A DNA stretch of 59,009 nt, from assembly GCA_964542315.1 (NCBI GenBank), contig CAZIUA010000007.1:1-59009 (forward strand), written 5' to 3'. Origin of the DNA: UBA11524 sp964542315. Lineage in GTDB: Bacteria; Bacillota; Clostridia; Christensenellales; Aristaeellaceae. Shown piece by piece: positions 32,382 to 40,649 of the stretch; within the stretch, counting starts at the first letter, position 1, and each line of letters starts with the position of its first letter. The position numbers and the translations under genes were made by a program. The notes under the pieces are model-generated. The model saw nothing but the letters and a program-made list of their open reading frames with translations. It searched no databases and was not told where the DNA came from.

Positions 32382-34703
32382 ATGCTGGAATTCATCAAGC
32401 GAGGCCCGAAGGATGTCCAGCCCATTGGCGATCTGCCCCTGTGGCTGAGCGGCCTGTTGCGCTGCCGCGGGGTGGATACGCCGGAAAAGGCAGAGCGCTT
32501 CCTCCAGCCGGATGTGACGCAGATGCATGATCCGCTCCTCATGCAGGACATGGACAAGGCGGTCGCGTTCATCCGCGCGGCGGTGGAGAAGGGCGAGAAG
32601 ATCATCGTCTATGGCGATTATGATGTGGACGGCGTGTGTGCCACGTCCATCATGCTGGAGACCCTGCGCGAAATGGGCGCCGAGCCGGATTTCCGCATCC
32701 CCAGCCGCCACGGAGAGGGCTACGGGCTCAACTGCGACGCGGTGCGTGAGATGGCGCAGACGCATCGCCTGCTGATCACGGTGGACTGCGGCGTCACCAA
32801 CCACGAGGAGGTCAAGCTGGCGCAGATGCTGGGCATGACCGTCATCGTGACCGACCATCATCAGCTGGCGGATACGCCGTCTCCGGCGGATGCGGTGCTC
32901 AATCCGCTGCTGGGGGAGTACCCCTTCCGCCGCCTGTGCGGGGCCGGTGTGGCACTAAAGGTCACCCAGGCGCTGCTGGGCATGGACGCGGTGATGCGCC
33001 GCATCGATCTGGCCGCGCTGGCCACCGTGGCGGACATCGTCCCCCTGATCGATGAGAATCGCGTCATCGTCCATGAGGGGCTGCGGCAGATGGCGGATTG
33101 CCAGCGTCCCGGCCTGCGCGCGCTGATGCAGGTCAGCGATGTGAAACCGCCGGTGAATTCCGGGCATGTGGGCTTCCGGCTGGCACCGCGCCTGAACGCC
33201 GGTGGCCGTCTGGAGGATGCCTCCCAGGGGGTGCGCCTGCTGACCGCACCCGATGCCGCCGCGGCGGAACCCATCGCCATGCACCTGGAGGAGGCCAATG
33301 CCCAGCGTCAGGGCATCGAGCAGGACATCACCCAGCAGGCACTGGCGATGATCCCGACACATGTGGATTTCCTGACGGACCGCGTCATCATCCTCATGGG
33401 TGAGGGCTGGAATCACGGCGTGATCGGCCTGGCTGCGGGGCGCATCTGCGAGCGCTACCATTTCCCCACCATCGTGCTGACCAAGGACGAGGAAGGCGTG
33501 GCGGTCGGCTCCTGCCGATCCATCCCCGGCGTGAATATCCATGCCATGCTGAGTATCTGCAAGGATCTGTTCGTCCGCTTTGGCGGACATGAGCAGGCGG
33601 CAGGGCTGACCATGCAGGCGGAACTTGTGCCGGAACTGCGCCGTCGGCTGAATCTGGCCATCACGGAGAACTGCGACCTGACCTGCTACATCCCCCGGAA
33701 GGAATACGACATGACCGTGCGTCTGCAGGAGGTCGATCTGGACATGATCGCCCGGCTGGATCGCCTCCAGCCCACCGGCTATGCCAACCCCAATCCGGTC
33801 TTCCTGGTGCGCAATGCCCACCTGCAGCAGGCCATGCGCGTCGGCAAAACGCGCACGCACCTGAAGATGATGCTGCTGGATGGCTCGACCGTGCGGGACG
33901 GCATTGCCTTTGGTCAGGGGGATCTGGCGGATGAGGGGCTGGAACGCGTGGATGTGCTTTTCACCCCGGAGCGCAATGAGTTCCGCGGACGCGTCACGCC
34001 CCAGCTCATGGCGGAAGCCGTCGTTCCGGCGGAAGGCGCGGTGACGATCCCTGCGGCGCAGGTGCTGTTTTCCGGGCTGTTGCAGGAAATTCAGGTGCTC
34101 GCGGCGAATAATAATAGGATTCTCCCTCAGGTGGAGAATATCACAGCGGCCGGTGTGCGCAAGCTGATGAAGACCGGGCGCAATGTGCTCCTTATCGGGC
34201 ACGAGCGGGAAAATGCCGCCCGGATGCTCAGCGAGGTGCAGGCGGATACAACCGTGGGCGAGGTGCGCGACGCCCGCGCGTTCAATACCGTGCTGCTTGA
34301 TCCGGATCATGCGCGGCTGCAGGATGTGTGGACGGATATCGTCCTGCTTGACGGCGATCTCTTACCCGGCGAGGCCGCTCTCATCGCGGAAAAATGTCCG
34401 CGCGCCCATCTGCATGCCATGCCGAAGAATCCGACCCTGCGGACGCTGCTCCAGCAGCTCGCCATGGAGGATGAGACGCTCCGCACGCTGTATCGGCGCG
34501 TCCGCCAGGGTGGCGATATGTCCCCCCGGCAGCTCTCGGCAGACACCGGCCTGACGCAGGAACAGGTGCTGACTGGGCTGATGGCCTTCCATCAGGTGAA
34601 GCTGGTGGAAATGTCGCTGTCCCCGTATGCGGTGCGGCTGCTGCCGCCGGTGAAATGCCGCATGGATGACAGCGAACTGATAAGATATCTGCGCGCCCTG
34701 TGA
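32382..34703 (+). CDS. recJ: Single-stranded-DNA-specific exonuclease RecJ
   Basis: This 773-residue enzyme degrades single-stranded DNA 5' to 3' in recombination and mismatch repair. The DHH-family motifs are intact: GDYDVDGV (78-85), VDCGVTNHEE (about 134-143) and DHH at 158-160. The DHHA1-domain glycine/histidine motif FGGHEQAAGL and the OB-fold region (DGIAFGQG) follow. The long C-terminal extension matches Firmicutes RecJ proteins. ATG 32382 follows GAGAGGAAG; earlier in-frame codons lack a site. rel follows after 34 bp. Confidence 0.93.
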   Translation: MLEFIKRGPKDVQPIGDLPLWLSGLLRCRGVDTPEKAERFLQPDVTQMHDPLLMQDMDKAVAFIRAAVEKGEKIIVYGDYDVDGVCATSIMLETLREMGAEPDFRIPSRHGEGYGLNCDAVREMAQTHRLLITVDCGVTNHEEVKLAQMLGMTVIVTDHHQLADTPSPADAVLNPLLGEYPFRRLCGAGVALKVTQALLGMDAVMRRIDLAALATVADIVPLIDENRVIVHEGLRQMADCQRPGLRALMQVSDVKPPVNSGHVGFRLAPRLNAGGRLEDASQGVRLLTAPDAAAAEPIAMHLEEANAQRQGIEQDITQQALAMIPTHVDFLTDRVIILMGEGWNHGVIGLAAGRICERYHFPTIVLTKDEEGVAVGSCRSIPGVNIHAMLSICKDLFVRFGGHEQAAGLTMQAELVPELRRRLNLAITENCDLTCYIPRKEYDMTVRLQEVDLDMIARLDRLQPTGYANPNPVFLVRNAHLQQAMRVGKTRTHLKMMLLDGSTVRDGIAFGQGDLADEGLERVDVLFTPERNEFRGRVTPQLMAEAVVPAEGAVTIPAAQVLFSGLLQEIQVLAANNNRILPQVENITAAGVRKLMKTGRNVLLIGHERENAARMLSEVQADTTVGEVRDARAFNTVLLDPDHARLQDVWTDIVLLDGDLLPGEAALIAEKCPRAHLHAMPKNPTLRTLLQQLAMEDETLRTLYRRVRQGGDMSPRQLSADTGLTQEQVLTGLMAFHQVKLVEMSLSPYAVRLLPPVKCRMDDSELIRYLRAL

Positions 34704-34737
34704 ACGGGGCAGCAGGACAAGGAAAGGAGGATGCTTG

Positions 34738-36936
34738 ATGTACACGGTTTATGAGGCGATGCCACTGGACACAATGCTGGCCCGCGTGGAGAAATATAAC
34801 CCCGGCGACGGCGCGGAGCTGGTGCGCAAGGCGTATCTTTTCGCCCAGGAGGCGCACAAGGATCAGAAGCGCAAGAGCGGCGAGCCGTATTTTGTGCATC
34901 CCTGTTTTGTCGCGAGCATCCTGACGGAATTGATGATCGATCCGCCGACCATCGCGGCGGGTCTGCTCCACGATACGGTGGAGGATTGCGAAAACATCAC
35001 CCTGGACACCCTGCGCAAGGAATTCGGTGAGGAAGTGGCCTGGCTGGTGGACGGCGTGACCAAGCTGAACAAGCTGGATTTCGCCGATAAGGAGGAGGCG
35101 CAGGCGGAATCCCTGCGAAAAATGATCCTGGCCATGTCCAAGGACATCCGCGTGGTCCTGATCAAGCTGGCGGATCGCCTCCACAATATGCGCACCATGA
35201 AGTTCCAGAAGCCGGAACGCCAGGTGTCCATCGCCCGCGAAACGCTGGATATCTATGCACCTCTGGCGCATCGTCTGGGCGTGTATGCCATCAAGCAGGA
35301 GCTGGAGGATCTCTCCCTGCGCTATATCGACCCGGCTGGCTATCAGGATCTGGTGCAGAAGGTCGGCCAGAAGCGTTCCGAGCGGCAGGAGAACATCCGC
35401 ACCGTCATCGAGGAGCTGTCCGAAAAGCTGGACGAGATGCACATCCACTATGACATCGATGGCCGCCCGAAGCATTTCTACTCCATCTACCGCAAGATGG
35501 TGCTGCAGAACAAGCCCTTCGACCAGATCTATGACCTGATCGCCATCCGCGTGCTGGTGGATTCCGTGCCGGATTGCTATATGGTGCTGGGCATCGTGCA
35601 TACCCTGTGGAACCAGATCCCCGGCCGCTTCAAGGACTACATCTCCGTCCCCAAGGCGAATATGTACCAGTCCCTGCACACCACGGTGGTGGGCGGCCGC
35701 AAGATGCCCTTCCCCTTTGAGGTGCAGATCCGCACATGGGAGATGCACCGGGTGGCGGAATACGGCATTGCGGCGCACTGGCGCTATAAGGAAAAGGGCG
35801 GCGGCGGAGACGATCTGGACTCCAAGCTGACCTGGGTGCGCCAGATTCTGGACTGGCAGAGCGACACCCGTGACTCCAAGGAGTTCATGGACACGCTGAA
35901 AACCGACCTCTTCGCCGAGGAGGTCTTCCTCTTCACCCCCAAGGGCGATGTGGTGTCCATGCCCAAGGGCGCAACGCCGCTGGACTTTGCCTATCGCATC
36001 CATTCCGGCGTGGGCAATAAATGCGTCGGCGCGAAGATCAACGGCAAGATCATGCCGCTGGACACGGCGCTGCAGACCGGCGACCGGGTCGAGATCATCA
36101 CCAGCGCGTCCTCCAAGGGCCCGAGCACGGACTGGCTGCGCATCTGCAAGACCCCGCAGGCGAAGACGAAGATCCGTGCCTTCCTGAAGAAGGAATTCAA
36201 GGCGGAGAACATCGAGCTGGGACGCTCCATGGTGGAAAAGGAATGCCGCCGGCGCGGCTTCAACCCTGCCGAGCTGATCAAGCCGGAGTTCTACGATACC
36301 ATCATGCGCAAATACGGCTTCACCCAGGCGGATGATATCTTCGCCGCGGTGGGCTATGGCGGCATGGCGGCGGTGTATGTGGTCAGCCGCCTGGCGGATG
36401 AACAGCGTGCAGCACAGGCCGCTGCGGCCCCCAAGCTGGAGGAATTGCTCCAGCCCACGCCCCAGCCCCAGCGCCGCCCCAACACCAAGGCCAACCACGG
36501 CATCATCATGCCCGGCAATGAGGATATGGACATCCCCGTGCGCTTTGCACGCTGCTGCAGCCCTGTGCCGGGGGATGATATCATCGGCTACATCACCCGT
36601 GGGCGCGGCGTGACCATCCACAAGGCGGATTGCGCCAATGCGCTCTCCGGCGAGCAGGAACGCCGCGTGGCGGTCTGCTGGGCGGATGAAAACGTGGGCG
36701 CGTTCACCGCATCCATCAAGATCGTGGCGTATGACAAGGCGAATCTGCTGGTGGAGCTGGCAACCATCCTGGGCGAGATGAATATCACGATCAAGACCGT
36801 GTCCACCACGCTGGACGAGAAGAACCGCATCGCGACCTTCCGCTTCGTGGTGGAGGTCAAGTCCCGCGAGCAGATGGATAAGCTGGTCAAGCAGCTGATG
36901 AAGAAGTCCGACGTGATCGATGTCTTCCGCGCGTGA
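34738..36936 (+). CDS. rel: Bifunctional (p)ppGpp synthetase/hydrolase Rel
   Basis: This 732-residue stringent-response enzyme has the HD hydrolase domain (LLHDTVEDC with its His-Asp pair, about residues 30-180). The synthetase domain follows (about 220-350; YSIYRKMV, DLIAIRVLV, SVPKANMYQSLHTTV). Then come TGS (about 385-445; VFLFTPKGDVVSMPKGATPLDFAY), a Zn/helical region (FARCCSPVPGDDIIGYITRG) and a C-terminal ACT domain. Both catalytic halves look intact, so synthesis and hydrolysis are expected. AAAGGAGG precedes ATG 34738. The recJ-rel-dtd order is typical of Clostridia. Confidence 0.95.
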   Translation: MYTVYEAMPLDTMLARVEKYNPGDGAELVRKAYLFAQEAHKDQKRKSGEPYFVHPCFVASILTELMIDPPTIAAGLLHDTVEDCENITLDTLRKEFGEEVAWLVDGVTKLNKLDFADKEEAQAESLRKMILAMSKDIRVVLIKLADRLHNMRTMKFQKPERQVSIARETLDIYAPLAHRLGVYAIKQELEDLSLRYIDPAGYQDLVQKVGQKRSERQENIRTVIEELSEKLDEMHIHYDIDGRPKHFYSIYRKMVLQNKPFDQIYDLIAIRVLVDSVPDCYMVLGIVHTLWNQIPGRFKDYISVPKANMYQSLHTTVVGGRKMPFPFEVQIRTWEMHRVAEYGIAAHWRYKEKGGGGDDLDSKLTWVRQILDWQSDTRDSKEFMDTLKTDLFAEEVFLFTPKGDVVSMPKGATPLDFAYRIHSGVGNKCVGAKINGKIMPLDTALQTGDRVEIITSASSKGPSTDWLRICKTPQAKTKIRAFLKKEFKAENIELGRSMVEKECRRRGFNPAELIKPEFYDTIMRKYGFTQADDIFAAVGYGGMAAVYVVSRLADEQRAAQAAAAPKLEELLQPTPQPQRRPNTKANHGIIMPGNEDMDIPVRFARCCSPVPGDDIIGYITRGRGVTIHKADCANALSGEQERRVAVCWADENVGAFTASIKIVAYDKANLLVELATILGEMNITIKTVSTTLDEKNRIATFRFVVEVKSREQMDKLVKQLMKKSDVIDVFRA

Positions 36937-36994
36937 TGGTGCGGAAGACTTGCGATCTCTCATTCCCGAATCCCAAAGAGCAAGGAGGCAGCCT

Positions 36995-37444
36995 ATGCGC
37001 TGTGTGATCCAGCGGGTGACGTCCGCGTCCGTCGCGATCGACGGAGAGACCGTCGGCCGGTGCGGCAGGGGATATATGATCCTCATTGGCGTATCCGCAG
37101 AAGACACCGAAAAGGACCTCGAATATATGGCCAGCAAGATCCCGACGCTGCGCATTTTTGAGGACGAAAACGGAAAGATGAACAAGTCCATTTTGGATGT
37201 GGGCGGCGAGATCCTGGCGGTGAGCCAGTTCACGCTCTATGGTGATGCGCGCTCGCAGCGGCGTCCGGGCTTCACGGCGGCAGCCCGCCCGGAGAAGGCC
37301 ATCCCCCTGTATGAGGGGCTGGTGGATGCCTGGCGCGCGCAGGGCCTTCATGTGGAAACGGGCGTTTTCGGCGCAGACATGCAGGTGTCCCTTGTGAATG
37401 ACGGCCCCGTGACCATGCTGATGGATTCCACCAAGCTCTTTTGA
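36995..37444 (+). CDS. dtd: D-aminoacyl-tRNA deacylase
   Basis: This 149-residue enzyme removes D-amino acids mischarged on tRNA. It begins with the characteristic MRCVIQRVTSASVAIDG and contains the catalytic loop SQFTLYGD and NDGPVTM, the Gly-(cis)Pro motif (usually N-x-GPVT). The length matches the family (about 145-150). AAGGAGG lies 6 bases before ATG 36995. It is embedded in the rel operon and is followed 11 bp later by the MBL-fold gene, which is the common Firmicutes order. Confidence 0.95.
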   Translation: MRCVIQRVTSASVAIDGETVGRCGRGYMILIGVSAEDTEKDLEYMASKIPTLRIFEDENGKMNKSILDVGGEILAVSQFTLYGDARSQRRPGFTAAARPEKAIPLYEGLVDAWRAQGLHVETGVFGADMQVSLVNDGPVTMLMDSTKLF

Positions 37445-37455
37445 CGGAGGCACCC

Positions 37456-38016
37456 ATGCTGAAAATGAAGGCGCTGACGGTGGGCGCGCTGTCCACCTGC
37501 TGCTATATCGTGTGGGACGATGCATCGATCGGCTGCGTGATGATCGATCCCGGCGCAGAGCCGGAGCGCATCCGCAGGGAATGCGAGGGCCGGACGATCG
37601 AGGCGATCCTGCTGACCCATGGGCATTTCGACCACATCGGCGGTGTGGCGGAGCTGGCTGCAGAGGGCGCGGAGATCGTCATCCACAAGGACGATGCTCC
37701 CATGCTGGTCGATCCTTCGTTGAACGCGGGCTGGCTCGTCGGGCGTCAGGTGACAGCTCCGCAGGCGACGCGAACCATCCGCGAGGGCGATACGCTGACC
37801 TATGCCGGGGTGACGTTCACGGTGCTGCATACACCGGGACATACGCCGGGCGGCGTGTGCTATCAGACGGGGGACTGGCTGTTCACCGGGGATACGCTCT
37901 TTCAGTACGGCTATGGGCGCACGGATCTTCCCGGCGGCTGCATGCCGCAGCTGGCGGCGTCCCTGCGGCGGCTTCAGCCCCTGGCGCAGCAATATGAGAT
38001 CTTCCCCGGACACTAA
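37456..38016 (+). CDS. MBL-fold metallohydrolase (glyoxalase II-like)
   Basis: This is a 186-residue cytoplasmic metallo-beta-lactamase-fold hydrolase with the metal motif THGHFDHIGG, the second ligand in HTPGHTPGG and GDTLF before the bridging Asp. The protein stops right after EIFPGH, so it ends at the last metal-ligand His and lacks the GPxT strand and helices that usually follow in this family. GGAGG precedes ATG. It lies between dtd and hemZ. The substrate is unknown; thioester hydrolysis is a family-based guess. Confidence 0.85.
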   Translation: MLKMKALTVGALSTCCYIVWDDASIGCVMIDPGAEPERIRRECEGRTIEAILLTHGHFDHIGGVAELAAEGAEIVIHKDDAPMLVDPSLNAGWLVGRQVTAPQATRTIREGDTLTYAGVTFTVLHTPGHTPGGVCYQTGDWLFTGDTLFQYGYGRTDLPGGCMPQLAASLRRLQPLAQQYEIFPGH

Positions 38017-38027
38017 ATGAGGACGAT

Positions 38028-39473
38028 ATGGACATGATGCAGTATCTGGATACCATTCAGCCGGAGCTGATGAACATCACCCGCCTTTTCGGCATGGAGG
38101 ACAGCGTGTGGGATGAACCGCGCTACACCTTCACCGCGTGGGAGGCGGACGGCTGCTATCACTGCCGCTTCACCGACGGCGAGAGGGCCGCAGAGGGGAG
38201 CGTCCCCGTTCCGCCCGATGAGGCGGATGAGCGCCTGCTGACGCTCCACCGCAAGCGCGCTGCACGACGTCTGGTGCGTCAGACGCTCTATGACCTGTGC
38301 CGCGATGTGACCGGCATCCATCCGCCGTGGGGCAGCCTGACCGGCATCCGCCCTACCCACCTGATGCAGGAGGCCATCGGGCTGGGCCTGGCCGGTGAGG
38401 ACGCAAAACGCTATGTGATCGACCACTTCGATGTGCAGCCGGCGCAGGCGGATATCCTCTGGGAGATCGCGCAGGTGCAGGGCGCCATGCCGCCGCCGGA
38501 TGACCGCTGGATGGATGTGTATATCGGCATTCCCTTCTGCACGACGCGCTGCACCTACTGCTCTTTCTCCTCCGGAGAACTGGGCAGCGGCAAGCTGGTG
38601 GTGCCGTATCTGGAGGCGCTCTTCCGGGAGATGCAGGCGTGCAGCACCATGATCGGCGCCACTGGGCGGGCGCTCCGCGCGGTGTATGTCGGCGGCGGTA
38701 CGCCAACCAGCCTCAACGAGGAACAGCTGACGCGCCTGCTTGCGCAGATGATGGCCTGCTTCCCCGGTGCGATGGAATATACCGTGGAGGCCGGTCGCCC
38801 GGACACCATCACCCCCGGCAAGCTCCGCGCCATCAAGGCGGCCGGTGTGGGGCGCATCAGCATCAATCCCCAGACGATGAATGACGACACGCTGCGCATC
38901 ATCGGCCGTGCGCATACCGCGCAGCAGGTCATCGATGCCTATGCCATGGCGCGCGAGGCCGGCATCCACCACATCAACATGGATGTGATCGCGGGTCTTC
39001 CCGGCGAAACGGTGGAGGACTTCGCCCGGACGATGGCCTACGCAAGGCAGCTCCAGCCGGAGAGCCTGACGGTGCATACCCTGGCCATCAAGCGTTCGAC
39101 GCGCCTGCATTTCGAGAATTACCGCTTCCCCACGGGCGTGGAGGCGTCGCAGATGGTCACCATGGGTCTGGAAACGGCCCGTGCGCTGGGCATGCAGCCC
39201 TATTACCTCTACCGCCAGAAGAACATGGCCGGCAATCAGGAGAACATCGGCTATGCGATCCCCGGTCACGCCTGTCAATACAATGTGGATATCATGGAGG
39301 AGACGACGAACATCCTCGCGCTGGGCGCGGGCGGCATCTCCAAGCGTGTGTACGAGGATGAAGGGCATATCGGCCGTGCGCCCAATGTGACCAATATCGA
39401 GCAGTACATCAGCCGTGTGGATGAGATGATCCAGCGCAAGCGTGATCTGTTCGGGGTGGAAACAGGCCGGTGA
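38028..39473 (+). CDS. hemZ: Radical-SAM HemZ-like coproporphyrinogen dehydrogenase
   Basis: This 481-residue radical-SAM enzyme is of the HemN/HemZ group. The 4Fe-4S cysteines are C171, C175 and C178 in FCTTRCTYCSF, and YVGGGTPT binds S-adenosylmethionine. An N-terminal domain of about 155 residues and a central TGIRPTHL motif are typical of the clostridial HemZ family rather than HemN. It is last in the recJ-rel-dtd-MBL operon, 11 bp after the previous gene. The exact reaction of HemZ proteins is less certain than their family; heme synthesis genes were not seen here. Confidence 0.88.
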   Translation: MDMMQYLDTIQPELMNITRLFGMEDSVWDEPRYTFTAWEADGCYHCRFTDGERAAEGSVPVPPDEADERLLTLHRKRAARRLVRQTLYDLCRDVTGIHPPWGSLTGIRPTHLMQEAIGLGLAGEDAKRYVIDHFDVQPAQADILWEIAQVQGAMPPPDDRWMDVYIGIPFCTTRCTYCSFSSGELGSGKLVVPYLEALFREMQACSTMIGATGRALRAVYVGGGTPTSLNEEQLTRLLAQMMACFPGAMEYTVEAGRPDTITPGKLRAIKAAGVGRISINPQTMNDDTLRIIGRAHTAQQVIDAYAMAREAGIHHINMDVIAGLPGETVEDFARTMAYARQLQPESLTVHTLAIKRSTRLHFENYRFPTGVEASQMVTMGLETARALGMQPYYLYRQKNMAGNQENIGYAIPGHACQYNVDIMEETTNILALGAGGISKRVYEDEGHIGRAPNVTNIEQYISRVDEMIQRKRDLFGVETGR

Positions 39474-39515
39474 AGGCGCGCACACCCACAAAAAGCGTAC
39501 TTTTGCGGCTGAAAT

Positions 39516-39541
39516 GCCCTGCTTTTTCCACGAAAAAGGGC
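39516..39541 (+). terminator. Weak inverted repeat after hemZ
   Basis: GCCC-CTTTTTC pairs with GAAAAAGGGC around CAC. It is a possible end of the operon, without a clear T-run after it. Confidence 0.35.
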
Positions 39542-39568
39542 TGTTCGGCGCGAAATTGCGCGGAAAAC

Positions 39569-39597
39569 TTGCATTTCTGATAAAATGCTGATACAAT
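39569..39597 (+). promoter_or_regulatory. Promoter of the cyclophilin gene
   Basis: TTGCAT (39569-39574), a 17-bp spacer and TACAAT (39592-39597), about 85 bp before the start. Confidence 0.65.
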
Positions 39598-39681
39598 AAC
39601 GATGTGAATATGCAATGGGCTTCCGCAGCAGGCGGAAAGCACCATCGGGATTTCCCCTGCAGCATGAAAGGAGTGTCATTC

Positions 39682-40200
39682 ATGGCACAGAACCCCACTT
39701 TTGTCATCACCATGGAGGATGGCCGCGAAATGAAGGGTGAGCTTTACCCCGAGATCGCGCCCCAGTCCGTGGGCAACTTTATTGCACTGGCCAATTCCGG
39801 CTTCTACGACGGGCTGATCTTCCACCGCGTCATCCCCGGATTCATGATCCAGGGCGGCGACCCCAAGGGCGTTGGCATCGGCGGCCCCGGCTATCACATC
39901 AAGGGCGAATTCGCCATGAATGGCTGGGATAACCCCCTCAAGCACACCTATGGCGTGCTGAGCATGGCCCGCAGCATGATGCCCGATTCCGCCGGCAGCC
40001 AGTTCTTCATCATGACCTCCGACAGCCCCCACCTGGACGGCCAGTACGCCGCCTTTGGCAAGGTGCTGGAGGGCATGGAGACGGCGGACGAGATCGTCAA
40101 CACCAGCCGCGACATGCGTGACAAGCCCGTGGTCGACCAGCGGATGAAGTCCATCCGTGTGGAGACCTTCGGCCAGGTCTATCCCTTCGATCAGATGTAA
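39682..40200 (+). CDS. Cyclophilin-type peptidyl-prolyl isomerase
   Basis: This 172-residue cytoplasmic cyclophilin without signal peptide has the active-site segment FHRVIPGFMIQGGDP with the catalytic Arg. GSQFFIMTSDSPHLDGQYAAFGKV completes the binding pocket. It catalyses Xaa-Pro bond isomerisation. ATG 39682 follows AAAGGAG; earlier ATG codons lack a ribosome site. It has its own promoter and terminator. Confidence 0.94.
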   Translation: MAQNPTFVITMEDGREMKGELYPEIAPQSVGNFIALANSGFYDGLIFHRVIPGFMIQGGDPKGVGIGGPGYHIKGEFAMNGWDNPLKHTYGVLSMARSMMPDSAGSQFFIMTSDSPHLDGQYAAFGKVLEGMETADEIVNTSRDMRDKPVVDQRMKSIRVETFGQVYPFDQM

Positions 40201-40221
40201 GCCGCAAGGCTTTCCCCATCG

Positions 40222-40262
40222 GCGCAGATCAGGGCGGAATTTCGCCGATCTGCGCTGTTTTT
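40222..40262 (+). terminator. Terminator of the cyclophilin gene
   Basis: GCGCAGATC pairs with GATCTGCGC, with an inner GGCG/CGCC, and TGTTTTTG follows. Confidence 0.75.
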
Positions 40263-40348
40263 GCAGATAGGAGGGTTTCTGCCCTTCCGCCGTGAAGGCG
40301 GCCTGCAAAAAGAAAACTTCCTGCGGGAAGAGTGTGGTTGAGGTAGCG

Positions 40349-40597
40349 ATGGAAAAGCAGAGGATCACGGTGCGCGTCGCAGGCAAGGAATACCCCCTTG
40401 TTTCCTCCGATGGCGCCGAGCATCTCAGCCGTGTGGCGGCGTATGTGGATCGGCAGATCACCGAAACGCAATTCGCCGCGCGCACGAGCAAGGAGAATGC
40501 CGCCGTGCTGGCCGCGCTGAACCTGGCGGATGAACTGATGAAGGCCAGGGACGAAAATGCGCGGCTGCGGCGGGAACTGGCATCCCGGCAGCAGTGA
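40349..40597 (+). CDS. zapA: Cell division protein ZapA
   Basis: This 82-residue protein has the N-terminal beta segment of ZapA (RITVRVAGKEYPL) and a helix with YVDRQI, followed by a coiled coil (LNLADELMKARDENARLRREL). ZapA bundles FtsZ filaments at the division ring. TTGAGGT precedes ATG 40349. It lies 52 bp before the U32 peptidase gene and in a message that may continue into mutS2, a common Firmicutes arrangement (zapA-U32-mutS2). Confidence 0.88.
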   Translation: MEKQRITVRVAGKEYPLVSSDGAEHLSRVAAYVDRQITETQFAARTSKENAAVLAALNLADELMKARDENARLRRELASRQQ

Positions 40598-40649
40598 GAC
40601 CGGATGCCGCACGGACGAAAGGGGCGCCATCGCCCCGTGGATTGAGCGT

